DNA of 64,000 nt, taken from Sceloporus undulatus. Lineage: Eukaryota; Chordata; Lepidosauria; Squamata; Phrynosomatidae. A program made the position numbers and the translations under genes. The notes beneath the pieces are model-generated. The model searched no databases, had not been told where the DNA came from, and saw only the letters and a program-made list of their open reading frames with translations. The stretch spans positions 1,254,397 through 1,318,396 of the forward strand of contig NC_056529.1 in NCBI RefSeq assembly GCF_019175285.1. The letters run 5' to 3'. Positions 24,601 to 31,934 of the stretch are shown here, piece after piece. The number at the start of each line of letters is the position of its first letter. The first letter of the stretch is position 1.

Positions 24601-24910
24601 CCTGGGCAAGACCACCATGCTCTCAAAAAAGATGTTGGTCAGTTCCTCCAAGGCAGCGGGGAAAAACCTGCCCGAGGAGAAGCCAGAGAAAAGAGGGTCC
24701 CAGCTGCCCACGCCCGCCTTCCCCAACGCTAGCCCCGCTGTGCCGAAAGACGCTTTGCCAGCCAAACATATCCTGAACCGGAAATCCAAGTCTTCCCCAC
24801 TGGAGGCTGCCTCCCAGTCTCCTGGCCAGCCAGCTGCTGACCGAGGAGCCCCGCGCAAGCCCCCCGCCAGCACACCCTCACCTGCACGGCCCCCTTCGAA
24901 GTCTCAGTGA
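1..24910 (+). CDS. USP31: Ubiquitin carboxyl-terminal hydrolase 31 (16 exons, 5' end outside window)
   Basis: USP31 is a C19-family cysteine deubiquitinase that removes ubiquitin from proteins. The coding exons are 1-607 (partial), 11184-11318, 11755-11843, 12085-12177, 14594-14729, 15442-15586, 15959-16142, 18004-18115, 18770-18864, 19797-19874, 20205-20334, 20788-20907, 21320-21545, 21902-22060, 22907-23059 and 23367-24910; every intron is GT-AG and phases agree. Exons 2-16 give 1132 residues without a break, colinear with human USP31 as I recall it (about 1350 aa). The Cys box (GLRNHGNTCF) is in exon 1, the QHDAQEFL box in exon 2, CxxC zinc pairs in exons 4 and 12, and the His box (GGHYTAY) with WYCFDD across exons 13-14. 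A long Ser/Arg/Lys-rich tail fills exon 16. Human residues upstream of FMSRVLKT should lie before base 1. Exon 1 carries three apparent one-base losses (see its entry). Identity is very confident. Confidence 0.96.
1170..1260 (-). repeat. CR1 LINE 3' end, degenerate
   Basis: Begins with the reversed CR1 terminus (tagcatcctagagttggaag), followed by recognisable but decayed 3' UTR sequence. Confidence 0.45.
1258..1440. repeat. Penelope-like element fragments in inverted arrangement
   Basis: The left half, read on the minus strand, and the right half, read on the plus strand, are similar: both carry the (A)AAGCTC...(T)TTCTT...AAAGGTG series. The right half starts with CTGAGGA at 1358-1364, a short stem, then AAAAGCTC (1381-1388), the order of a decayed hammerhead ribozyme core as found in Penelope-like terminal repeats. 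Family assignment is from memory of amniote repeats. Confidence 0.5.
2195..2290 (+). repeat. CR1 LINE fragment, weak
   Basis: Resembles the CR1 ORF2 end (aggaaaggttagactgtc, cttggaagaaaggtgagcaa), which normally encodes [15 protein letters not shown]. Too short and decayed for certainty. Confidence 0.35.
3957..3992. repeat. (GAAT)n microsatellite
   Basis: About nine copies of a GAAT unit with one GAGT variant. Confidence 0.85.
4015..4177 (+). repeat. 163-bp duplicate, left of assembly gap
   Basis: From agagaactgatttcattc to the base before the Ns, matching 4278-4440 with two mismatches and no indels. The right part (from about 4085) is CR1 3' sequence. Probably an unmerged contig overlap. 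Confidence 0.9.
4178..4277. other. Assembly gap, exactly 100 N
   Basis: One hundred Ns, the usual placeholder for a gap of unknown size, flanked on both sides by the same 163 bases. Confidence 0.99.
4278..4503 (+). repeat. 163-bp duplicate right of gap, continuing into CR1 3' end
   Basis: Bases 4278-4440 repeat 4015-4177. From about 4343 this is CR1, ending gttggactggatggcccttg, cttccaactctacgattcta and the terminal ATTCTATGA-type repeats near 4503. Confidence 0.85.
4880..4917. repeat. (GT)n microsatellite, interrupted
   Basis: GT/TG run broken by TTT and ATTT. Confidence 0.8.
9005..9225 (+). repeat. Possible CR1/L3-like LINE fragment
   Basis: Contains gtacagttctggtcattgca tctcaaaaag, like the CR1 ORF2 segment encoding YCxQFWxPxLKKD, followed by decayed sequence. 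Confidence 0.4.
10575..10640 (-). repeat. MIR/CORE-like SINE fragment
   Basis: Carries cctctgaggctgagagggtg and cttgcccaaggtc, the reversed middle of the family seen complete at 55038-55278. Confidence 0.5.
11184..11318 (+). CDS. USP31: USP31 exon 2 (QHDAQEFL box)
   Basis: Forty-five codons, phase 0 at both ends, between a CCCCAG acceptor and a GTAAGC donor. It encodes SIVSKNAMQYRGSSQHDAQEF and on to HEDLNN and NGRPLK. The (Q)xDAQEFL segment is a signature of the USP catalytic fold, following the Cys box. There is no length difference from the human exon that I can recall. Confidence 0.95.
11755..11843 (+). CDS. USP31: USP31 exon 3
   Basis: Starts phase 0, ends phase 2. Encodes a variable acidic stretch (PPLEEDILIEGAV) followed by the conserved STFVQELFQAQYR, which leads into the zinc-binding segment of the USP fold. 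Acceptor TTCCAG, donor GTATCA. Confidence 0.93.
12085..12177 (+). CDS. USP31: USP31 exon 4 (first CxxC pair)
   Basis: Encodes SSLTCPHCQKQSNTFDPF then the LCISLPIPLPHTR segment. The CPHC pair is the first half of the four-cysteine zinc site common in USPs; the second half is in exon 12. Split codons at both ends (phase 2) join R in exon 3 and R in exon 5. Confidence 0.95.
12370..13789. mobile_element. Non-autonomous DNA transposon with TA target duplication, 1.42 kb
   Basis: The left end CCGTATATACTCGTGTATAA and right end CGAGTATATACGG are inverted repeats, flanked by TA at 12368-12369 and 13790-13791. An additional left-end-like copy lies inside at 13704 (CCATATAGACCCGTGTATAC). The interior lacks a transposase frame and holds three imperfect copies of a GTGTTAGGTTTCTGCCCCTT motif (12702, 12925, 13293), plus an inserted hAT-type MITE. 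The TA duplication suggests a mariner/pogo-type enzyme. It sits in USP31 intron 4. Confidence 0.7.
12742..12838. mobile_element. hAT-type MITE nested in the larger transposon
   Basis: Terminal inverted repeats CAGTGGTTCCCAAAC / GTTTGGGAACCACTG (right end reads gtttgggaaccactg) with an 8-bp target duplication AGCTAAAC (12734-12741) / AGCTAAAT (12839-12846). Eight-base duplications are diagnostic of hAT. Confidence 0.75.
13867..14221. mobile_element. MITE with GGCGTGTTACAGACCGCC-type end
   Basis: The right end reads GGCGGTCTGTAACACGCC and the left end is a decayed inverted match (GGCGCATTATAGAAGGGC). The interior is CpG-rich and partly palindromic. Its end resembles that of the MITE at 52037-52269. 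No clear target duplication. Confidence 0.55.
14326..14346. repeat. (CTTAAT)n short tandem repeat
   Basis: About three and a half copies of a six-base unit in USP31 intron 4. Confidence 0.6.
14420..14442. repeat. (TTTG)n microsatellite
   Basis: Five to six TTTG units. Confidence 0.75.
14594..14729 (+). CDS. USP31: USP31 exon 5
   Basis: Encodes PLYVTVVYRGKCSHCMRIGV then the AVPLSGTVARLREAV and KIPTKQ segments. It is nearly identical to the human protein over this stretch and is part of the insert between the two halves of the catalytic domain. Acceptor TTCAG at 14593, donor GTAAAC, end phase 0. Confidence 0.95.
15442..15586 (+). CDS. USP31: USP31 exon 6
   Basis: Encodes IVLTEMYYDGFHRSF, an acidic DLDDLDTV segment, ESDCIFAFETPEIFRPDG and ILSQR. 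It ends phase 1 (G|GA). The donor GTAAGC is followed at once by a long GT repeat, described separately. Confidence 0.95.
15592..15627 (+). repeat. (GT)n microsatellite directly behind USP31 exon 6 donor
   Basis: About 18 GT units starting five bases after the donor GTAAG. In the RNA this is a UG repeat, the preferred target of TDP-43 and CELF-type proteins, so it could influence splicing of exon 6. Confidence 0.9.
15959..16142 (+). CDS. USP31: USP31 exon 7
   Basis: Encodes GIHVNSNLNHLKYGIDHQR, a divergent Ser/Ala-rich insert (about 25 residues), and the conserved KIVVLVCNRACTGQQGKR. The insert differs in sequence from the mammalian version while its flanks are almost identical, as expected for a surface loop. 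Confidence 0.94.
16216..16465 (-). repeat. CR1 LINE 3' region
   Basis: Reversed CR1: aatcataagaatcggagg at the terminus, gtccagtccaagccctgtga, then gttccactcaaagtgttttt and aattcttcctcatttttagg. Probably the 3' part of the element whose RT lies at 16571-16822. Confidence 0.65.
16474..16530. repeat. hAT-type MITE fragment
   Basis: Contains accagtggttctcacaactt gggtcctccagatgttt, the left half of the family nested at 12742. Confidence 0.5.
16571..16822 (-). repeat. CR1 LINE reverse-transcriptase fragment
   Basis: The minus strand encodes MTSGVPQGAALGLASFHIFI, SYLDDGIEGMLIKFAEGNKL and RLENWVQPNKMNFHREKCNI: RT domain B-D motifs with the Y/FADD region altered to FAEG. Dead fragment in USP31 intron 7. 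Confidence 0.8.
17545..17790 (+). repeat. MIR/CORE-like tRNA-derived SINE
   Basis: Has a B-box-like GGTTCGATTCC at 17583, then cttgggcaagtcacatgctc, aggcaatggcaaacctcctc and an ACAACTTG...AACAACAA tail. A fairly complete copy in intron 7. Confidence 0.7.
18004..18115 (+). CDS. USP31: USP31 exon 8
   Basis: Encodes FGQPFVLHVEKTIPWDLLQK, EILEKMQYFLRP and SACLQ. Acceptor CTTTGCAG, donor GTAAGT, end phase 0. Closely matches human FGLPFVLHLEKTIAWDLLQK. Confidence 0.95.
18293..18400 (-). repeat. Penelope-like terminal fragment
   Basis: Read on the minus strand it has ttggtcctaataaagctatt acc followed by tgaattttgg, like the ends at 19262-19400 and 19575-19690 (gttggtccaataaaggtatt). Assignment rests on this similarity. 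Confidence 0.4.
18770..18864 (+). CDS. USP31: USP31 exon 9
   Basis: Encodes VCPFSLRVVSAVGITYLLPQ, EERPLCHLMVER. Acceptor CTCTAG, donor GTGAGC, ends phase 2. Conserved with human USP31. Confidence 0.95.
19262..19400 (-). repeat. Penelope-like terminal fragment with hammerhead-like core
   Basis: The minus strand has CTGATGA (19395-19389), a GAAAC/GTTTC stem-loop, then AGAAAG near 19366, followed by the ttttcagtcggtcccataag ggtatt end. It is the inverted partner of 19575-19690. Confidence 0.5.
19575..19690 (+). repeat. Penelope-like terminal fragment, inverted partner
   Basis: tgaggaagaaactgctgaag, then ttttagttggccagtaaagg tattg and ttttgttgtactttg; similar to the reverse of 19262-19400 over about 110 bases. 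Confidence 0.5.
19797..19874 (+). CDS. USP31: USP31 exon 10
   Basis: Encodes ALKSCGQGGTPHVKLVVEWD then KETKDY. Acceptor CTGCAG, donor GTAAGT; the final Tyr codon is split with exon 11. It is the shortest exon placed (78 nt). Confidence 0.94.
20205..20334 (+). CDS. USP31: USP31 exon 11
   Basis: Encodes LFVSTEDEYIPDAESVRQQR, ELHHQPQACTLSQCFQLYTK and EEQ. The CTLSQCFQLYTKEE part re-enters the USP catalytic fold after the insert. Acceptor CTCAG, donor GTGAGA. Confidence 0.95.
20788..20907 (+). CDS. USP31: USP31 exon 12 (second CxxC pair)
   Basis: Forty codons, phase 0 at both ends. Encodes LAPDDAWRCPHCKQLQQGSI, TLSLWTLPDVLIIHLKRFRQ. The CPHC completes the zinc site with exon 4, and LIIHLKRF is a USP hallmark strand. 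Confidence 0.96.
21320..21545 (+). CDS. USP31: USP31 exon 13 (catalytic His box, part)
   Basis: Encodes EGDRRMKLQNMVRFPLMGLD, then SSWSLPSHWSPWRRPYGLG, then DFIYDLYAVCNHHGTMQGGH and YTA. The GGHYTAY box with the catalytic His is split by the intron after its last Ala codon base. Identity to human is near complete here. Confidence 0.96.
21902..22060 (+). CDS. USP31: USP31 exon 14 (end of catalytic domain)
   Basis: Encodes AYCKNSVDGLWYCFDDSEVQ, QLAENEVCKQTAYILFYQRR and TAIPSWSANSSVAG. WYCFDD supplies the third catalytic residue position (Asp) and AYILFYQ is the closing strand of the USP fold. Confidence 0.96.
22907..23059 (+). CDS. USP31: USP31 exon 15
   Basis: Encodes GSTSSSLCEHWVSRLPGSKQ, PSIASAASSRRTSLASLSES and VELMGERSEDDG. 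This begins the Ser-rich regulatory tail. Basic-Ser motifs such as SRRTS look like kinase sites, an inference only. Confidence 0.94.
23367..24910 (+). CDS. USP31: USP31 exon 16 (Ser-rich C-terminal tail, stop TGA)
   Basis: A 1544-nt terminal exon with 513 residues and a TGA stop at 24908-24910. It starts GGFSTRPFVRSVQRQSLSSR and contains conserved blocks RFSGDSPVHSSTSTLERIGE, APLAVMEGVFRDE, DPFDNNNQIAFVDQSDSVES, KSRTSDHSLSREGSKLSLGS, HVRSSSMASLRSPTPG and KGLSFFKSALRQKETRRSAD. Between these are low-complexity Ser/Lys/Arg/Pro stretches. The tail is not catalytic; in human it is similarly disordered and basic, and its role is not evident from sequence. The reading frame is intact throughout, which argues that the gene is functional. 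Confidence 0.95.
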
Positions 24911-25763
24911 TCCGCTGCCACCGCTGGGCTGGTTTCCCCTTCTGGCTTTTTGTTCCCTTATTTTATTTTTGGCTCATGTGCCTAATGTGTTGCGAGAAGT
25001 CTTTACTACTGTTCAAGCGCCTTTTGATTCCGCCATCATACCAAATACCTGCAGGGCAGCCGCAGCTGGTACTTGTTGTAGGCTTGGGTGGGGCGGGGTG
25101 GGATGGGGTGGCGGGTGGGGTAGGAGACCATCCCCACAGGATGTCATTGCCCCCCAACTCCTGCTGCTTCCCCACCAGCCCTACAGCAGAACTGCCATCT
25201 GTGCAGAAGCAGCCTTTCTGGGGAGCCAAACCCCTTCAGTCCCCTCCCAGGAGTGACTTTGGCCCATGCCTGTGGCCATCTTGCTCTCTCTGGGGGTCTG
25301 CGCTGAACTGCCACAGTTACCTGTGAAAAGAAAGGCTGCGTTGTTGTCCTCCGCGGTCCTTCTGCCTCCCCCCACCTTGCACCCACCCCCATCTCCCCAG
25401 CTTCTTGAAGGGCAATATCTCAATGCTAATGTTGTTTCTCAGGTAAACGCTCAGCCAGTACTGGAAGGAACTGAAGACGCTGGGAAAAAGGTGCATTCTC
25501 TCTCATAGAGGGGTGTCTGTCTTTAGGTTTGTTTTTGTTCTTTTCTTTTTCATTCCAGCAGATTTGTGTTGGGGGTGTTTTTTTTTTGTTTTTTTTTGGG
25601 GGGGGGGGCTTTTGTTTTGGTTGTTTTTTTTTAAAGCCTGGTCTTGTTTGCCTCCTTATCTGTTCTAGTGTCCATTCTAGGGTTGCACTGCTTAAGAGAG
25701 GGAAGGAGGGAGGGACCAGCCAACAGCTTGGGGGCCAGGAAGTGAGGGTCCCAAGCCTTGTGT

Positions 25764-25791
25764 GGTGTGTGTGTGTGTGTGTGTGTGTGTG
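25764..25791. repeat. (GT)n microsatellite in USP31 3' UTR
   Basis: About 14 GT units. Confidence 0.9.
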
Positions 25792-26158
25792 CCTGCCTTC
25801 TGCACCCTGCCCAGAGAGATGCTTGGCACTCTGCACACAAACCTGCCCAGCTCGCCTTCTCCATGGTGGGTCTTCACAGCCAGCCATGTGGCTGTCTCCC
25901 TCACTGAAGGGAAGGGGGCTAGTGTGGGGGTCCTAGCAGGAACTAGGCTTCTCCAAGTGTCTTCTCCTCACTCTTGCTCATCCTCATCCACTTTCTCATG
26001 TATACTGTGTGGCTCTGGCAGTGGATCCCCACTGTGAGGCATACTCTTTGAGGGTGGTACTACATTGCTGGCTGAACTCAGTGGTGTGCTCACACGCCTC
26101 CCCCCATAACCTCCATGCAGCTGTTGCCCTTGGGGTCCCTCTGGGTGCTCTGAGCTCC

Positions 26159-26207
26159 TTCTTTCCTTCCTTCCTTCCTTCCTTCCTTCCTTCCTTCCTT
26201 CCTTCCT
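26159..26207. repeat. (TTCC)n microsatellite
   Basis: About 12 TTCC units. Confidence 0.9.
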
Positions 26208-26633
26208 CAGCCACCTGCCTGCCTGCTTCAGTGGGGCTTGTGGAGGGCATTCTCACATCAGCGCCTTCAAGAAGCTGCCTCTTTGCCCCTCTAATGGGTG
26301 TTGTGTTCCATCCCGAGGAGGCATGCCTTTGCCTCTGTCTTCCCGCTTAGCAGTTATAGCTGAAAAAATCCAGGCCCTCCCCTCACCACGGTGCTCAGCC
26401 TGGCTCTCGGTGGCTCACCTCTCTTCACCTGGGCTCAGCACGGCCCTTGCCCTGCGTCCTGGTCTCCCCAAGGGAGGCAGGAGAGCTCTTCTCTCTTAGT
26501 GCCCATGGGTGGTGCTTGCCCCTTGGGAGAGGCAGCTGGCCAAACGCCCACACTCTTTCCAGCCAGACTCCTTTTGGTAACATCTGCTTCCCCACACCCA
26601 AAGAAACCTAGGATTAGGAGCTCTTGGACTTTA

Positions 26634-26887
26634 CAGTGGTACCCCGGGATACGAAATACCCACGTTACGAAATTTCCGGGATACGAAAAAATCCCATAGG
26701 CAATAACTGTTCCGGGTTACGAAGGTTATTTCGGGTTACGAAGAAAATTTTGGTGCTTTTCGGCGCTATTTCACACGAAATCGCGGCTTTTCCCCATTAG
26801 CGCCTATGGGTTTTCGGCTTGCGAAGGCTTTTCGGGTTACGAAAGCGGCGGCGGAACGAATTAATTTCGTAACCCGAGGTACCACTG
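26634..26887. mobile_element. Palindromic Tigger/pogo-like MITE, TA duplication, in USP31 3' UTR
   Basis: Ends CAGTGGTACC / GGTACCACTG, flanked by TA at 26632-26633 and 26888-26889. Almost the whole element is an inverted repeat (arms rich in cgggttacgaa / ttcgtaacccg). The two arms are still highly similar, so the copy is young. The pogo/Tigger label follows from the CAGTGGTACC-type end and TA duplication. Confidence 0.75.
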
Positions 26888-27675
26888 TATTCTATCGGGT
26901 TCTTTGAAACAGGAATATGCCATGGTCTTTCAGCCAGGGAGAAGCAGCCAGTTCCCCCACCTGCACAAGAGCAATAGCCTTGCTTTGTCTCTCTGTTCCC
27001 CATGATTCTGAATGATGCAGAAGGCTAAAGAATCTGCAGCCTAGGGGACCTGTAGCTTTCTGGTTGCTGGTGGACTCTAGCTCCTATCAGCCCCTGCCAG
27101 CCTGGGCACCCTTGGCATAAAGAGGGGGCTAAATTTGCCTGTGTCAGGAGGGGGCTTGCTGTGGGCTCCCCTTCAGGGGTCTGCCTCTGCTCCTATTAAG
27201 TACAGATGGAAAGCGGGGGGGGGGTCTTGTCCAGCGCCTCTCCGCGTTGTGCCCACTTGTGTCTATAGGCCAGTAGATCTCATCTCATTTTGGTCTTTGG
27301 TGCTGAATTTTCCAAAAGACAGAGTTGTCGTCTCCGTTGGACACAATGCTTTCTTGATCCAGCATGAACCTATGGGAAGCTTGGTAGAAATCTTGGGGAG
27401 GGGCTGAAGGCAGGGAAGTCCCCAATCCATCCCCCTCTCAAACCCCTATTCAATTTCGCCCCCATGTGGCAGGGAACCAGGTATCTTTATTCCACAGACA
27501 GTGGCCTGCCTGCCCTCTTTCTGGCTAGAGGAGAGTTGGCCTCCATCCTCCGGAAGTCACACACACCCACACACAGCAGGGTTAGCTGTCTGGAGAGTGT
27601 TGCTTCCTATACAAATCCAAAGTACACCGTTAAGGAATTGTATGCTGATGGGAGTCCGCCAACAAATCACAAGTG

Positions 27676-27790
27676 CTGTAGGCTCTATTTCAGAGGAAGG
27701 AACTGGAAAAACTCTCTGAGGATTTCTTGCCTTGGGGTCAGCATCAGTCAGCAGGTGACTTGAAGGCACACAGACACATACGTACATATG
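27676..27790 (+). repeat. SINE tail fragment
   Basis: gtgctgtaggctctatttca gaggaaggaactgg, then gtgacttgaaggcacacaga cac, like the 3' tail of the local MIR-like SINE; a second copy of the first part is at 38980. Confidence 0.5.
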
Positions 27791-29454
27791 TAAGCTGAGC
27801 AGCACCTTTGCATCATCTGTATTTGACTGATAAGATGGTGCCCACAGCAGCCTCTCCTTTTGTAACCATGGCGAGGAAGCATCTCACGTTAGCTTAGGTC
27901 TTTCCAATGTATGTGTGGCTCAACACAGTGGCGTTGGACAGGTTGCTTAGATGGTGATTCCCCTGTCCCTGGCTTTTTGGCCTCAGCTGAACTTCTACGC
28001 ATGGCCAGCCATTGTTCCCCCTGCCCTGAAACCCACTGGAGGCCAGTATGCATGGGGCTGCCCTCTTGCCCCCCTCCATCCCAGCGCATGCCCCTGTTAA
28101 CTATGCAATCAGCTCTCCCAAAGCCCAAGCAGGCCTTGCATTCCAGGTACCCGGTGTTGGGAGCAGAGTGCTCTGCCATCCCTTGGAGGACCTCTCCCCC
28201 TACCCCAGCAGGCCCTGGTTTTTCACTTCTGTTGGCTTTTGCTTCTTGCACGCAAGGAGATTCTTTCTTTGCTAGTCACTCAACTCAGTTCTTAAACCAG
28301 AGGCAAGGGGTTCTGGCAGGAACCCCAAAATCTTGGTGCAGCTCCTAGTTGACTTTTCTTCTGCAGCCACTTCTGTCCTGGGTCTTTTGAGGCAGCAAAG
28401 AGGGGCTTCCTTTCCCCACCTGGCATTGGTCCTCCTGCTCCAAAGGGGTCTTGCTTGAGAGGTTGGGAACCCCTCTTCTAGGGAAGGAGGCCAGCGTGGG
28501 GCTTGTGTTGCCAAATGCTCAGAGGCCATGAGATAAGGAGCCGGCTCTCCCAGCCATGGTTCCTGGGCACAGAGGTCCTGTGCCCCTTGGCCATCCTGGC
28601 AGCTCCTCCTCGCTGCAATCTGGAATTCCTTTTTCCTTTCAGAGGCCACTTCAAGGCATATCCGTGGCAGTCCTCCTCTTATTGCCATCCTTTGCCTATT
28701 AATCCGCCACAACTTGTCAGGGGCCAACCTTTATTTGCAAAGGCTACTGAAATTTCATTTTAATCTGTGGTGAGATGAAAGTACGATGTTGTTTTTCTTA
28801 ATTAAAAAAAAACAACAACCATTGGCAGCGAGAGTTGCATTTAGCAGAACCAAGGATGAAATGGAAATGTGATGCCTTTTGGCTGTGTTGCTGCTTGGTG
28901 GCATCCATAGCCCTGATTTGGGGGGGGGGCCGCATTGATTAAGGAATTTGGAGATCTTTCCAGGTGTTAAGAGCGCAGCACTCTCCGCCCCTGAAGGCTT
29001 GCCAGAACTGGGAGCTTTCAGAGAACCCATTGCAGAGGCTGCTTACCAGTTGTGCCTCACCTTTGGCTAAAACTGAATTTCCAGTCCCCTTCTTGAGACG
29101 GTGAGCCTCGAACCCCAGAGTCTCCCGTCCATCTGAGGAGGACCTGCATGTTTTGGGGTCCTCGTCCCCCTGCCCCTCGCATCCCTTTGATATCACTATC
29201 AAAATTTCAGTGTTTTTTAACTCTACAATACTCTGGGAGGGAGGCTGTGTCTCTTCTTGGGGTGGATCCATTGTACCATAAAGAGGGTTTTAACTTATTT
29301 GAGGGCAAGTGCATGAGACTGTGTCAATGCCTTTTATTTATTTGTATGCACTTTTAATATGCAGAATTTATATTTTTATGTTTTAAAAAAATCATTTCCT
29401 TTCAGAAAGAGGAGTTTGGATACAAGGTATTGGATGATCAAAAGTGGAAAATGT

Positions 29455-29471
29455 AATAAAAGTACAATAAA
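29455..29471 (+). promoter_or_regulatory. USP31: Paired polyadenylation signals, probable end of USP31 mRNA
   Basis: Two AATAAA hexamers at 29455-29460 and 29466-29471, followed about 20-30 bases later by a GT-rich stretch (29491-29502), the expected downstream element. Cleavage is predicted near 29480-29490. Confidence 0.65.
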
Positions 29472-29884
29472 TTTATTACAAGTCAACAAACGCGTGTGGG
29501 TGAATTTTCCACCAGGTGCTGCGGTTCTGCCGGCACACGCTGGCTGGGCCTGTCGCTTCTCTCCAGAAGAGAAAGATGCTTTGCTTTGGCTTTCAGCCGC
29601 CCCTAGGAAGCCAATTTGGGGGATTAGGGATCATGATTCAAGAGTGGTTTGCCAAGGGCTAGTGTGGCTGCTTGGGGCCAAGGAGCTTTCTCCATGTGTG
29701 GACTGGCAGAGACCCTCCATCCACTGTGCCTTGCCCTGTGGTCAGTTTCCCTGAGTGTCGGTTCTTTTCTCTGAAGGTTAATGGACGCACCTGGCATTGA
29801 TTCCGTACTTTGATACATTTTGAGCACTTGAGCTGTTTTCTCCCAGCCCTGGCAAGGTTTTTAAGTCACAGGCAGGGTGGGGAT

Positions 29885-29980
29885 CTCTTAGGGATGGTTT
29901 AACTGTGGATTCCTGTACTGGCGGCAGAGGAAGGACTAGGAGGCCCCTGGGATCCTTTTCAGTTCTAGGATTCTATGAAA
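29885..29980 (+). repeat. CR1 LINE 3' end
   Basis: gggatggtttaactgtggat tcctg ... ttctaggattctatgaaa, the decayed CR1 terminus. Confidence 0.55.
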
Positions 29981-30429
29981 TCAGAACTGCTGCAAAGATT
30001 TTTAGCTCCCCAGAGTTTGAGAAGAAACAGAAAAATAGAAAGGAAGTTTGGAATGATGAGAAGGGACTTATAACCATGGAAGGAAGTTCGGAGTGGTGAC
30101 ATGGGATTTATAACCAAAAGCTCCTGCTTAATTCAGAAGTGGAAGAATGGGAACACTTCCTACTTTCTGATGAATCCACTGGTCAGGATAGAGGCTGTTC
30201 TGTTATTTCTAGCATTTTCATCCTTCTTTCCTAATAGAAAAAAGTTCTCACCCGGTTTTCTCTCTCTTGTAGTGGTGTTTTAGCAGGAGTGGACTACGAA
30301 AACGAGCTCTCCAAGTCTGGTGTGTTGCCGCTTGCTCCTTCCTTCACCTTAGCTGCAACCACAAAATGGAGATGAGCCCCTCCAGCCCTGGTTTTATTAC
30401 CAGCCCCTCCTGCCTCCCCCTCTTTTATC

Positions 30430-30630
30430 CATCATAGGAAAACAGTCGTGATGGATGTCATATTAAAGTGCAAGGCCATCATTTATTTATAGGTGATTGG
30501 ATTACAGCTATATTAATCCTGACTTGGGCTGTGCCAAATTAGAGCTAATATAGTTTTACTGTTTATCAGAGTGGCCAATATTTTTCTAATTTTGGTGGAG
30601 TTTTATGGCTCCTTTATGGGAGCAAGAGCC
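30430..30630. other. AT-rich island, candidate conserved non-coding element
   Basis: Unlike its GC-rich surroundings, rich in TTATTTATAGG, TGATTGGATTA, ATTAATCC and TAATATAG-type homeodomain-like sites and free of repeat signatures. Conservation is inferred from composition only. Confidence 0.3.
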
Positions 30631-30929
30631 ATTTTGGGTAGAACAGGAAGAGTATTGAGTGGGCACTTGAGGGCATTAATCTGTTCCGGATTGCATCTTG
30701 GGTTGGCACTTGACTCTTCCAGGTGTGTTTGTGTCAGAGACATGAAGAGCAGAGAATCAATCTAGGTCGCTGGATAAGGTGAAGGATCCCCAGGCAATAG
30801 GGCAAGTGAACTGGCTGCATTGGGGGCCTGGATCAGGACTGGATTGTGTCCATATGGCATTCAACATTTCCAGGTTAGTGCTGGGATTGTGCCTAAGAAC
30901 GGGCACCTCAGTACTGGAAGGACTCCTGT

Positions 30930-31010
30930 TTCTTCCCAGTATTTGGTTGGAGTATTTATACCCCACTCTTCAGCCACAAAGGCTCTCAGAGTGGCTTACA
31001 AATGAGAAGA
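30930..31010 (+). repeat. Dispersed repeat end (LINE-like)
   Basis: ggagtatttataccccactc ttcagccacaaaggctctca gagtggcttacaa is a motif I associate with a common squamate repeat; family uncertain. Similar motifs at 6465-6535 and 41210-41290. Confidence 0.4.
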
Positions 31011-31029
31011 GAATTGTGTCTCTGTTGGT

Positions 31030-31660
31030 GTGCTGGCACAGTTCCTGGACTGGTTTGCAGGACATCTGGTCATGGACTGCCCTGGGCCTGAAGCAGAGGC
31101 AGAGGACTCAGACTCAGAAGACATGGAAGAGGAAGAGGCTGAGACGGGGCAGATCTGGGGCTGCCTGGATCCGCAGTCTCAGGAGGCTCAGCATGAAGTT
31201 GCAGGGGGAGAAATGGACTCTATGCACTCTAGGCTACAGGTACTAGGACCTCTGGAACCAAGGCAGGTCAAGGAGCCTCCAGTTAGGAGAGCTAATAGGT
31301 TTCAGCTGAGAGAAGCAGAGGCTTTTTAAAAGACCTCCAGCTGCAGAGGTTCTTTGCAGCCAAGTCTTGCAGCTTTGTTCCTCCTTGCTCACGCATCCAT
31401 GACTCTGGTTATCTGACCTCTGGACTTGCCTTGTGATTGTGCTCTTGCCTCTGCCCTTTGCTGTGGCTGACTGGCTGGCATTGTGTGGCCTTTGGCCTGC
31501 TCTGGGCTGTTCCTTGGTATACTCACCTGCTGTGTTGCTCTCAGGAGAGATAGGCAGGACACATCCTTCCTGGTAGTGCAAGACCCCTGGGAATCCCATC
31601 CCAGCAGGACTGGACAACAGACCATTAGCAAGACTGCTGTTTTCTAGGCCAGCCCAAACC
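31030..31660 (+). repeat. Unclassified segment with acidic open frame
   Basis: An open frame of 99 codons (31030-31329) has an acidic run (EAEAEDSDSEDMEEEEAETG) but no recognised domain. The following sequence (cctctggacttgccttgtga, ctctgccctttgctgtggct) looks like a dispersed repeat or decayed LTR-type fossil rather than a gene. Confidence 0.3.
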
Positions 31661-31934
31661 TCCTCCAAATGAGGCTAGACTGTAATGTCCAGCAGCCCCA
31701 GTCAGCTGGCATAGCCAATGGTAAGGACTGCTGGAGAGCGCAGCCTTGCAGCATTTGGAAAACACATGATGGCCACCCATGAAGGCTAGTTGCCCACAGG
31801 TCAAGTGATCCAACAGGTAGGTGGGTTCCTGGCTGGCAGGTGGGCGGACTTCCCTCCCAGAGGCTGAGCTGTGATAGTCTCCTCCCAAACCTACTTGCTA
31901 TTTCTCTGTGTTTGCATGTGTATACACGTGTGGC

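Larger units (their letters stand above)
24911..29485 (+). other. USP31: USP31 3' untranslated region (inferred extent)
   Basis: No coding exon follows the stop. The first strong paired poly(A) signals on this strand are at 29455-29471, preceded by an AT-rich stretch (29180-29470) of the type usually conserved at the ends of long vertebrate 3' UTRs. The stretch includes a GT repeat, a TTCC repeat, a DNA-transposon MITE (26634-26887) and a SINE tail near 27680-27790. I recall a multi-kilobase 3' UTR for human USP31, which fits. Earlier alternative ends cannot be excluded. Confidence 0.6.

Noticed and set aside
26634-26887. Unusual CpG-rich hairpin as a novel structured RNA
   Set aside because: Target duplications and the CAGTGGTACC ends show it is a MITE.
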